From Reclinomonas americana ATCC 50394 (taxonomy: Eukaryota > Jakobida > Jakobea > Jakobida), in contig PS015720.1 of the NCBI GenBank assembly GCA_048213135.1, forward strand, positions 11,810-44,047: DNA of 32,238 nucleotides, read 5' to 3'. Positions 16,726 to 27,600 of this stretch are shown here, piece after piece. The position numbers and the translations under genes were made by a program. The notes beneath the pieces are model-generated. The model did not search any database. It was given only the letters and a program-made list of their open reading frames with translations, and was not told the DNA's origin. Each line of letters opens with the position of its first letter. Position 1 is the stretch's first letter.

Positions 16726-17075
16726 TGTGAGCACACATGTGGAGCGCCGATGGATCAACTTTGAGATTCTTGCTCTTTGTGAGAGACAACTGCGCGCGTC
16801 TGTCGTCTGTGCTTTCGTCGACAGCGAGGTGGTGAAGAAGGGCAACGAAGCTCTGTGCAAGAAAGAAAGAAAGAAAGAGAGAGACGCTTGTGCGGTTGAC
16901 AGAGAGCATCTCGTGTGATTGGAGGGTGNNNNNNNNNNNNNNNNNNNNGCTGTCAACAGCAACGCCGCACGGCTATCGCGACGATCCATGAGCGATGCAT
17001 GAGTTGTCAAAAGAGTGAAATCCGTCGAGTTGTCTTTCCACCGATTGCTTTCCGTGCACCGCGCTGTCGGTGGTC
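16726..17075. promoter_or_regulatory. Divergent promoter region of two genes, with GAAA microsatellite
   Basis: 350 nt between the ATGs of the minus-strand gene (16725) and the plus-strand gene (17076). It contains a GAAA tetranucleotide run at about 16858-16883 and a 20-N placeholder. The ATTTC/CGCGCGACT element seen at other promoters was not found in the visible bases, but part of the region is missing. Confidence 0.5.
16929..16948. other. 20-N placeholder gap in a divergent promoter
   Basis: A round 20-N run of unknown true length between two divergent start codons. It does not interrupt visible coding sequence. Confidence 0.9.
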
Positions 17076-17795
17076 ATGAATGAGGAGGAGGAGGTGGAGC
17101 AGACGGTGGAGGACTTTGTGAACGAGTTTGTGATGCGCGGTCGCGTCGATGTCATTCCCCTCGATCGCTTTCGCTCCTTCTTCCCGCCTGCTCTCAAATC
17201 GTGCGTGTAATCCTTGCAGCACCTGACACGAGTGTGATGTGTGTGCGTGTCACTCACGTTTCTCCTCCTCCTCCTGTGTGCGTGCATGCAGAAAATCCGC
17301 GCAAATCAATGCCGAGTATCATTCCTTTCAGCGGTTCCGCCGCGACTTGCGTGCGCAGGTCCTGGACGTGGTGCATGAACACTTCGGGCCACTGGCCGAG
17401 CGCCAGGTCGCCCGCGGTCTCACGCGCGATCGCGACGACGAAGACGATGCCGATGAGGGCGATGCGCAAGAGGTGAGACGTCAGTGGGTGAGGCCTGCGG
17501 TCGCAATCCACTCATATCTATCTACGTACCGGGTGGCGGGGTGGTGCAGAGGCGCATATTGGAGGCTCGAGCGGCGGCGCTGCGTCGCGCCATTGAGCAG
17601 GTCGAGGCGGAGACGGAGTCGTACTTGCGGGATTTGCGACAACTCGATCGGCGGCTGGCGGCCAGTGCACAGCAGGTGCAGAGTGCGAGCGCGGGTGGTG
17701 GTGATGATGATGATGATGATGATGCTGGGGGGATCGACGTGCAGCGGGTGGCGGAGGAACTGCTTGAACGGATACGCAAGGCGCCGGAGGAGTAA
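17076..17795 (+). CDS. Small acidic coiled-coil protein, 183 aa
   Basis: Three exons, 17076-17200, 17292-17472 and 17550-17795 (stop TAA), rebuild a 552-nt frame. The protein begins MNEEEEVEQTVEDFVNEF. A helical region rich in aromatic and basic residues follows (NAEYHSFQRFRRDLRAQVLDVV), then an acidic linker. A long coiled coil lies in the last exon (ILEARAAALRRAIEQVEAET and on to LRQLDRRLAASAQQVQ), with a run of seven Asp and a final helix VAEELLERIRKAPEE. Size and helical layout recall small kinetochore (Mis12-complex, Nsl1-like) or other adaptor subunits, but no diagnostic motif is seen, so this is only a suggestion. It converges on the condensin gene, with 163 nt between stops. Confidence 0.82.
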
Positions 17796-17958
17796 CTGAC
17801 GATTGTAGCGAGATGACTTGCGCCTCTTGCTCGACTCGACTCGAATCGACTACTGGAGAGACGACGCCCCAGCGAGTGCACGAACTCGCTCACTCTCCAT
17901 CACAGGCGCGTGATTGAATTGTGTGCATGTATTTTTCATAGGATTGGGGTGAGGTCTC

Positions 17959-20900
17959 TCACTTGCGCGTTGCGCGTGTGGATCGACGCGCTGCGGGTGC
18001 GCTCTTTTCCACCACCTTTGGCTTGCTGTTCCTAGTAGTCGCCGCAGTCTTTGACGGCTTTGCGGCAGCCACCGCCCGCTTGCCACGCTTCTCCGTCTTC
18101 ACGGTCTTCGCCTTGCTCTTCTTGCCCTTGGTCGGCACATCGTCCTCGTCCTCTTCTTCTTCCTCCTCCTCGTCTTCGGTGTCGGAGGTGGACTTCTTGC
18201 TGCGCTTGAATCCAAAAGGCACTGGCGCCGTATCGCGCTTCCCTTTGCTGCTGCCGGCTCCTGCATCGTCGTCTTCATCTTCCTCGTCTGTGTCCATGGG
18301 TGCCGCTGGCGACACAATGTCCCACTTGCGCATGGGCGACGGTGCAGGCGCGTTGTTGGCCTGCTCCGTGTGGTTGCGCTCCTGTACAATGTCGTGGCGT
18401 GTGTGAGTCTCACACGCAGCTGCGTCGATGTGTATGTATGGCACGCGGCGACGCAACTCGCAACGGTGTGCGCGGCGACGGCAGCACACTCGGCACCACC
18501 GCCTGACGCAAGTCGATTTGTGGCGTGTCGGGCGTCCCTGGTGTTCCAGGCGTGCGCACAGGGGTGCGGCTCGACGGCGTCGCGCGCTGTGCATGTGCGT
18601 ATCTTCAGTATTATCTTGCAAAGCAGTAGCATACAAGAGTGCGCACTGTTACCTTCATCGCGCTCGCCGGCTTGCTGGGGGTGGCAAACGCGCCTGCGCC
18701 ACCCGCAGCCGCAGCGCCCGCTGCAGCCGTGGCTGCTGTCTTTTCTGCCCGCTCGGCCTCCTTGGCACGCTCCTCCAGCTGTCGCATATCGTACTCCAGC
18801 TCCTTTGCAAGCAGGCGATTGGAGGCCAGAAGATCTGTGCCGCAACGAGTCAAACACCAGCATCATCAACTCTCTCTCTCTCTCTCTCTCTCCCTCTCCA
18901 CCTCCCCTCCTCACCTTGCATTTCTTCGTTGTGCTCCGTGAAGAGATAGTGCAGATACTGGAGGAGATCGCGCAGGAGTGGCGATCGCTGCTGCTCCAGC
19001 AAGTGCTTCAGCTCGACGCACACCGGCACCACATATTTCATCACGCCATCCTTGAAGATGCGCGTCAGCAGCGCACGATGTCGCTCCTTGAGCGCCGCAC
19101 TGGCTGCCGCCTGCGCAGAGCCGTCTTCCATGCCGGCTGCAATGTCGTCCTCCAGCTCCATGTCGACGGCGGAGGCGGAAGAGCCTGCCGCGCCGCGCTT
19201 CCACTGCAGTCGCATGTGCTGCTCACACCGCGCCTGTCAGGTATCATGCTTTTCTGCATCGCGTAGCACAAGCGACATGCAGACCTTGGTGGAGAGAATG
19301 TAGAGGCCGTCCTTGGCCACATCGTACATTTCGGCCAGAGCGTCGGCCGGATCACGGCTCTCCATCTGCGCGAGTCATTCAGTGGCGACAACGGCAACGC
19401 ATCACCAGCAACAGACACGTGCCTGTGCATTGTGCATGCTGTCAACCAGGGTGTTGAAGACGTTCTCCAGTAGGTGCTTGCACGTGCCGAGGCGGTCCTC
19501 GGGAGTCATGCGCGACAAGAGGCAGTCGTAGATATCGTGGCGCGTTCTGCGGCGTGATGGCGAATGAGAAGGAAGCAATCGGGGCGCCACTCGGCAGCAG
19601 ACAGTGGCGTGCAACTTTTCGTGTTCGGCGCCCACCAAGGCAAACCGATGTGCATCCGCACTCCACTCGTCATCCTTGTGGGCGGCCAGCTGGGCGTGGC
19701 AGCGGTTCTGATTGAAAAAGTACACGGTCTCCACAAACACGTTCTCGAACAGCTTCGGACGCTTCTCCGGGAAGCGTTCAAGCAGTGCATGTGATGCTGC
19801 GTATGGAAGGAGGGGAAGATGAGGAGAAGAAGACAAGCAGCGATAATCGTGACATCCACCGAGCACAACCAACCGAGTGCGCGCACTGCTGGCGACTCGT
19901 CAGTGAGCGCAAAGATCAGCCGGTGGAACAACTGGTGGTTGTTGATCTGGAGTGCGACAAGCGATCAGCACAGGCTGAGAGTGATTGCAACACAGCAGAC
20001 TGTGACGTACCTTCACGTAGTCTTGCAGCACCAGCTGCGCCAGAATCACAAAGCACTCCTTGCGAATGACGGCATTCTCGTGCAGCAGGCACAGCGTGAT
20101 TCCGCTCAAATAGTTGTCCACCACCGACGTGAAGCTGGAGAAATGGTGATGTTAGTCACGCGCACATTAGTGTACAACCACACACAAGGTCATACTTACC
20201 GAATGCACAAATCACCGAGCACGACAAGAATGTTGCTGATGACAGCCACGGGTGTGTCGGGCTCACGCAGCAGCATGTTGAAGAGTTTGACAGTCTGGTT
20301 GGCCAGGTCCTGGTTGGCCAGCGAGGCCTTGCCGACAGCAAGCACGGCGTGAGCACGAATGCGCTCGGGCACGGGAACACTCGACAGAGTCTGCGCTCTC
20401 TACGTCAGATCAAGTGGTGGCGGGCGCGCGCGGTGCAAGAGTAAGACAACAGACCTCGCCGCTATTGAGGTTAAAGATGGGCAGGGTGGCGGCTGTGAGT
20501 GCCGTCAGCTTGCTTGTCAGCTCCGAGTAACGGGCGCGCTGGCCGCTCTCACTCTGCACGCACACACACACTGCTTGTCAAGACCAGCGCAAGAGGCTGC
20601 TGTGAGAGAGCGTTTCCACCACACACGCATACCAGCAGCAGCTCGCCCAGCAAGAAAATGCGCGAGGCAAAGGCAATCTCGGCCGGTGTGTCGTTCTTCA
20701 TCACCTCCTCAAAGTCGCCGCACTCCAGCCGCTCGCCACGGACCACGTGCTCCACCTCACTCTGCACACCGCACACACAGTAAATCAGCCACCAATTCTT
20801 TCCCCTAACCGTCGCATGCACGCAACTTCGCAGAGCGCGGAAAGATCGGCGGCCCACGACTTGGCAAACGGCTCAAAGTCGGCACTCAAGTGCTCCATGC

Positions 20901-23900
20901 ACACTCGTTGCACGCACGCCACCATGCTCGGCGCAATGTTCGGGTTGGCACGACCGTACACCAGCGACTGGTAGAGTTGTGCTGCAGTATTTTGATGGTG
21001 AGGTCACGCACCCTCCTCAACAGTCACCAAAAGCACATCAAACGAAACTCGCCAACTCCTGTGCCCCGGCCTTTGGTAAGCGCTTCACGCCATGCGTCAG
21101 CACATGCAGGCAGCTCTTCATCTCAAACATCGGCATCCCATCGGCCTTGTCGAATGCACCGAGTGCCGGCCACAGCTTATTCAGCACCGCACCAGCCTCA
21201 ATCACTTGTGCGTTGTGTTCGGCGATTTGCTCGAGCAGTACCCAGAATATCTGCAGACAGGGCGCGTGGATGAGTGAACAGGGAAAGGTAAAGACATACA
21301 GGCAAGCAGTTCTGCTCACCCTTGACAATGGGTTGGTCTCGAGTGCTCGCATAGCGGTGCGCACGAGCTGCTTGAGATTGCTGGCATGTTGCGGCTCTGA
21401 TTTCTTCGAGTTGAGCCAGTGTGCAATGATGCGACGTGCCGAATCGAGATGAGCGCTGCAAACAGAGTGTGTGAGGTGGAAAAAGTACACAAAAGTCGAC
21501 TGAGATCGCGAGGACGCACAAGTTGGTGCTGAGAATCGTGGTCAGTGCGTCACGCAGCAGCTCTGGCACAGCATCGCTGTGGGCACGAAACACACACGAG
21601 TCAGCGAGCTGCTGCAGGGTGGAGCGAAGAAAACGATGGAACACAAGGACACACCAGTTCTCCAGCAGCATGTCGCGCACGCACTGTCGCACACGCTCCT
21701 GCACACTGTTCTCCACGTCGCCGGCACGGCCGAGCACGCCTGGTGGAGTACGGTGAAAACAGTCAGCAATGACGCGAACAGCACTCTGCGGCAACAGTCA
21801 ACGCAGATAACCTTCGGCCCAGTTACCGGCCAGCTCGGCGGCAGTGAGTGGTGCCTCCTGATTCGCCGCTGCCGGCTGCTTGTGTAGCCACTCGGCACAT
21901 GCGCGGACGGCATTGTCCAGCGACTGCACGGCCTGCACTCGCACCGACGTGGCCGCATCCATGGTACGCTCCTGAATGGCGGCAAATGCTGCGCGCCACA
22001 ACGTCGAGTTGCCGATGGCATGTCCGTGGCACGACGGCACAAGTGAGGCCAGCAACTGCACGGGTTATGTGTCAGCACTAGCAGGAGGCATGCACAGAAC
22101 AGTGGCCGAAAAACAACAAGCGCACCTCAACCACCGACTTGCGTACAGCCGCTCCAGGATCCTGAGCACGATCCATGATTTGCTCGAGAATGCTGGAGGG
22201 CGAGTCGCGCTGTCCAACCAACTCTGTCATGGGTGGAGAATGTCACAAAAAGTCAGGCCCACAGCGCACAGAGAACACCCATCGAGAGAAAACATGACAG
22301 CATATCTTCACACACAGTGTCGTCCTTGTGCGCCAGCTGGATGCACTCGGCCAACATCTCCAACGCCTTGCCGCGGACGGCACCAATCTGTGATTCGGAG
22401 TGGTCAATAAAAGCTTGAGGCGCAAGCACGCTTGCAGCCAATGAAGAGACGCATACCTTGTCGCAGATGCGCTCCACCACGCACTCGAGGAGCGATCGGA
22501 TGAGTTGCACAATCGCCCCTCGGCGTGTGCCGAGGCCCGCAAACGTCGCAATCAGCTCACCACTCAATTCCACTGCCAGCTGCCGACTCGTGCTCTGTGC
22601 GTCCATTGCACTGTCAAGCAGATGCCCAATCACACGGCTGATGCTCTCACTACGGACCTTGGTGTTCTTGGCCAGGCGTGTGACAAAGCCGACAAACCGG
22701 TCCACGGCCGCCAACTTGGCGGTGGAGACTGGCGACGCAACCTCGGCTGCAACTGCCGCCATCACCTCGTCCTCATCCACACTTTCCTCCGCTGCTTCCG
22801 GCGACGGCTCAAGACCCGCACACAGAATATCTTGCACCACCGCCAAGCAGGGTGCAATCAGTGCGCGTCGCATCTCTTGACGCTCGGCCGGACGCATGCA
22901 GAGGTGCTGCAACATGATTCCGAGGCTGTCGAACCAGGCAGTGACCAGCGACGGCTTGCCGGCATTGCTCTTGCTGCTGGCCGCTGCACTTCCCGCACCT
23001 TCCTCCTCTCCATCCTGCTGCTGCTCCTGCACTCCCTCCATCGCCTCCGGTTGCTGTGCTTGCGTCTGCGAAACGCCTCTGCGTGCAGCAGCAGCAGCAG
23101 GTGTCAGGAAAACACCATCGGGGAATGGAGCAGTGTGAGCGTGCATGCGCAACTGGAGAAACGACATTGCCTCGCGGTACACGTCGCTTCTCGCACTGCT
23201 GCCGGCCAGTGCCGTCACCAAGTGCTTGCACACCAGTCCGAACACTGCGGCGCTCGGGTTGCCGTCCACCAGTGCCTGCAGCACACTGAAACCGCTTTGC
23301 ACAACAGTGGCCGGTCTGTGCGCACGCAGAAAAATCCCATGAGACTCTCAGAGGCGTCGAATGGCTGCCTCTCTAAGGTACGCACAGATTGGTCTGCATG
23401 ACCGCGTCAATCAGCGTGTCGCACAAATGATCGGCAAACTCCTGCGCGTCGGCAAATCGCAGTCCACCTCGCGCCAAGTCGCGAATGGCCTGCAAGATGA
23501 AACACAGACGGGCTTCCAGCACCTCTGGATCCACCGGCTGCATCGTGCATGAGTCACCGCATGCCACCCACAACTGCACCCCCTCTTGCTCACCTCGTCG
23601 ATGGTGTCGTCGCCACCAGCGCTCTCATCCTCGGCGGTCTTGCGCTTTTTGGTTGCCCGACCTGCTCCAGTTTCGGCGCTCCGTTTGCCTGCGCGACAAG
23701 TCACTCGCAGGTCAGCACTGACATGCACATGCCACCAGCTGCCTCCATCAACACCTTTCTTGCCCTTGCGGCGCGACATGGACGGCCCGAGTGCTCCCAA
23801 TGCGCCCGCCCACTGCGGCAATCGCGACAGCACCTGGCGCAGCAGAAACGTGTCGTGCCACCGATACACCTTGCCGACAATCAATGAGCCTCAACAGACA

Positions 23901-24474
23901 ACTCCACACCCCACATACACACACGCACACACACATACCATTGCGCCCGGCAACGCCACCATGGCCACATACGCGGCCGCCGCGTTGACTTGCACACACA
24001 GATCCACTCGCGCCACACTATCGACTCGCCCCCGCACAGTCAGTTCACGACACTCACCGTCACAACTCCACCAGCGCACGATTCACTCACCCTCGCGCAC
24101 ACGCCGACAGCACCCAGCGCAACGATCCCAACTCGATCACCTCCTGCAATCGCTCAAAGCACGCCCACTCATCGCTCTGCTGCTGCTTCTTCAGCGCCAC
24201 TCTAGCCGCATCGTACGCCATGTCGGCCAGTTGCTCCATCACAGCCGCCGGCACATCCAACTCCACACTGCCGCGCTCCTCGGTCATTGCTGCTGATGAT
24301 GATGAAGATTGATCATGAAATGCGACTTGTTACCAACTGACGACACACACTCGTGTATGGCGCTAACTCACCTCCCTCTCCACCACTCTCGGGCACCACT
24401 CCCTCGCCCAGTGCACTCAGCAACTCCAGTGCCACCTCGCCAAGTGCCGTGATCACTTCGTCGCCCTCCGCCAT
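17959..24474 (-). CDS. NCAPD3: Condensin-2 complex subunit D3 (HEAT-repeat protein)
   Basis: HEAT-repeat subunit of condensin II, which compacts chromosomes in the nucleus. I rebuilt 25 exons: 24474-24372, 24289-24091, 24017-23939, 23869-23755, 23688-23594, 23537-23386, 23315-22457, 22387-22316, 22221-22126, 22055-21812, 21739-21520, 21455-21320, 21250-21049, 20981-20827, 20761-20633, 20552-20455, 20399-20200, 20134-20011, 19946-19874, 19796-19417, 19365-19270, 19218-18915, 18835-18653, 18586-18416, 18381-17959. They sum to 4908 nt, 1635 aa (human about 1500). Family marks: helical repeats throughout; the stretch VPERIRAHAVLAVGKASL to NILVVLGDLCIRFTSVVDNY (exons 17-18) matches the conserved D3 core; RKECFVILAQLVLQDYVK follows; near the end LLASNRLLAKELEYDMRQLEE matches the D3 helix. 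The tail has Thr-Pro-rich and Lys/Glu-rich patches. End of exon 24 is uncertain (a 34-nt intron or an earlier donor). It shares a 165-nt divergent promoter with the LRR gene. Confidence 0.92.
18871..18892. repeat. TC dinucleotide run in a condensin intron
   Basis: A short CT/TC microsatellite (GA on the coding strand) inside the intron between exons ending at 18915 and starting at 18835. No function is implied. Confidence 0.8.
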
Positions 24475-24639
24475 CTTCGAGTCACAGTCAGTCACGGGAG
24501 AGGGAGAGAAAGGAGAAGGAAGTGGCAGGAGAAAGTCGCACTTTTGACTTCAACTCGATTTCCCGCGCGACTTTTCTCGTCGCACGAACAAATTCAATCA
24601 GTCCCAAAGGACGTGCTGTGAAGTGGGCCGTGAAGTGCA
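24475..24639. promoter_or_regulatory. 165-nt bidirectional promoter of NCAPD3 and the LRR gene
   Basis: The two ATGs (24474 minus, 24640 plus) face away from each other with only this stretch between. It contains a purine-rich GAGAGGGAGAG tract and, at 24557-24574, an element with a perfect E2F consensus. Both genes are probably transcribed from it, which suggests shared, perhaps cell-cycle, control. Confidence 0.65.
24557..24574 (+). promoter_or_regulatory. GC-rich promoter element, copy 3, with E2F-like site
   Basis: Reads GATTTCCCGCGCGACTTT. TTTCCCGC at 24559-24566 matches TTTSSCGC. It is 83 nt upstream of the condensin start and 66 nt upstream of the LRR gene start. The CCGCGCGACT core (24563-24572) is identical in copy 2 at 14650-14659. 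Confidence 0.55.
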
Positions 24640-27600
24640 ATGGGCGACTTGCATGTCACGTTCTCTCTCGAGCGACTCGGGCGACGCGCCTCACTCGCAC
24701 TGTCGCCAACGAGTGTAACAGATGATGTGGCAGAGGACACGCAGTTGCCGCCACCTCTCGACACCTTCCGTCTGTGGGCGGAGTTGCGTGCACACTCTCA
24801 CACTCGCTCTCTCTTCTTCTCCCCTCCTCTCACACACAAGCACACACACAGTGGACTGCTTCAACCGCAATCGGCAATGATGCGACGCTTGACGCTCTCT
24901 GATGTGCATTTGCAAGCCGATCATGTGATTGTGTTGGCCGAGGTGTTGCCACTGTGCAAGCACCTGAGCGAGCTGGACCTTGTTTCGTCGCCTTGTCGTG
25001 CTGGCGTGGATTGCACCCTCTCTCCTCGTTCTCACATTTCTGTTAGAGTTACAACGATCTGTGTGGCGCGGCCTGTGCACCACCAGTGGGCACTCTGTTG
25101 CGCACCTGCCGGGCGCTGAACTCGTTGAGCTTGGCCGGCAATCCACTCGACGACTCATTTGCTGTGCGCTTGGTGGAGGTGACTTGTACACTCTCTCGTT
25201 CATTTAGCCACAGTACTCACCTCGCCAGCAGCATGAGTTGCGCGATGCCATGGTCATGTGCCCGCTGTTTGTGCTCGACATGAGCGGATGCCGCCTGTCG
25301 GGAGCTGGAGTGGCCGCCCTGCTGCGCTGCCTGCTTGCTCGTCACGTGGTGGCGGAGCCCGCTGCTGTTGCGTCGCCTTTTTGCGTGAGCGAAACATCGT
25401 TCAGTCGCTCATGCAAGGTGAACGATTGCAGGCACCGCTGTCGGCCGATCAGCTGGTTCTGGTGCTGGAGGAGGTGCCGTGTGATCCCACAGAAGATGTT
25501 GCGTGCGCCGTGTTGCTCTGCAGTTTCGAATTGTCGGCTTTTCTGAATGCAACCACCAGGTGTCGATCATGGGCACCGGCTCGACTGTGACCGAGTTGCC
25601 GCCGCTCGACACCCTATTGGAGCGATCGAGACGACTGCAGGCGGTGGCGGCTGACGCCAGCGGCTCGCGGCACGTGAATTTCAGCGGACCACTGAACGAC
25701 ATGCGCATGTCGGCAGTGCCGGCTGCCACCGACGACGAAGCGGTCGATGGCACGGCCTCGCAGGCGGCCGCGAAAGTGCTGCCCGAGCGCTCGTCGTACC
25801 TGTCGGTTGTGCGTCTCGGCAGCAACGCGATAAAAGGTGACACGGGTGGACCACTGCTGTTGCAGGGCTTTGCTGCCGCCGCCGAGTTGGCGTGGAACGA
25901 GTGTCGGTTGGAGCGTGCGCTCGCAGAAGATTCCACACCTGCGACCTTGCCGAGTGCGTCACAAACGCCGGGAATGAGTGCCGCTGCCGACGGATTCGGC
26001 TTTAGCCCTGCGCGTTTCGCCTCGCCGCTGACAAATCCCTCACCAGCTCGCCCGGCTTCCACGCGATCGCCCCACCGATCCCGCGAGCTGGACATGCTGG
26101 CTGTGGCCTTGGAGGACACGCCAGCGATCTTGCAAACGTCAGCTCCGTCGCTGCGACCACTTTTTACCTTTCCACTGACCGAACTCAATCTGTGGAACGC
26201 CGGCTTGGGTGTGGCTTTTTTCTTTCCTCTCTGTTGCCTCTGTCACCCCTCACAGCTCACTCTCACACCCCGCACAGGTCGAGCCGGAGGCGAGGCTCTC
26301 TTGCTTGCGCTACCACTGCTCGTGAACCTCCGTCGGCTGGTGGTTTCTCGGAACGAGCTCGGCGATTCGTTTGCGGTCTCCCTGGCCGCCATGATTGCCC
26401 CGGTGTGCATTGCGGATGAGGAACAACTTTTTGAGGCCAGCAACGAAGACGACAGGTGTGCTCTCTCTCTCACACACGCACACACCCTCATCTCCGTTCC
26501 TATTGATGCTGCTCGTACTTACCGCGGTGCCATCCTGCCGCCAGCGACGCCGTCACACGGGCACTGGAACAGGCTGCCGTGTCGGTGCAGCAAGAAGTGC
26601 CGCAGGCGGTGTTGGAATCTCTGCTGCAGGCCGCTGGTTGGTTGCGCAGTGCTCCGCCGGTGACGGCCGAGGCGCGTCGCTTGCCTGCTCTGCACACACC
26701 GCCGCCACCACCACCTGCGCCCGTTGCAGTCAAAGCCGTGTCGCCACAAGACATGGTCTCCAGTGCACGACAGGTGCATTTCTTGCAAGTGTTGCCTTCT
26801 TTTTCTGTTGCTTCACGTAACACCGAATTCAGGACGCCATGCTGCTGGATGCCGGCATGGAGGAGATTATGAGCATGAATGCCGACACTGGACCGAAAAA
26901 ACCACCGCCCGTCACGCGAGAAAAGGCGCGCCGCATTGCCGTCGATACGTGGCACAAGGCGAACCCGAAGGCCGTGACTGAACCACCCGCGGCGGAACTG
27001 GAGGAAATGACGCAGCAGATCTTTGCTCACCTCGCCCTGCGTCAGTCGCAGGCGAGCACCGCTGCTGCCGCTGCTGCTGCTGCCGAGGTTATCTTTGTGT
27101 TGCACGATGCGCCCGACGGCTCGTCTCTCGCTCACTCGTGTCATGACAACGCATCACCAGAGTGCTTCGTTGCCGTCGCCACCGACGCTGCTTGTCGAGG
27201 CTCCGGCAAGTGCTTCCATCACGCCGTCGCCGTTCATTCATTCCCCCGGTGCGGCCACCATGTCGCCAGGGGATTCGGTGGGTCTGCGCTCCGTGATGCG
27301 CCAGTGGGTAGCAGCGGTACGACGTCTTTTGCCGCCTGTCGACTGGTGGGTTGCACGGCGACTGGTGCACTCTGTTCCGACCACTGGACGCAGTGGTGGT
27401 GGTCACAGTGGTGGCGACGGCCACCATCACTTGTCAACGGAGGTACGTTTGCGAGTTTTTTGTTTATCGGCAGGAAAACGCTGCGTCTGTCTCACGATCG
27501 TGCATCGACGAGACAGGGTCTGCACCCGCCACCGCCAACTGGTTCTGTGTCACCGGCTGGCGCAACTAGTGCCGCTGCTAGTGCTGCCGCGCGCGGAACC

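Noticed and set aside
21606-21648. A GTGTGT...CTGCAG candidate intron inside a condensin exon
   Set aside because: Removing these 43 nt would break the frame. The unspliced reading continues as a good helical repeat (LLENWCVLVFHRFLRSTLQQ).
25385-25431. Coding readthrough between LRR exons 4 and 5
   Set aside because: The stretch begins GTGAGC and ends TTGCAG, and splicing it in phase 0 links the two LRR-frame segments. Reading through changes frame.
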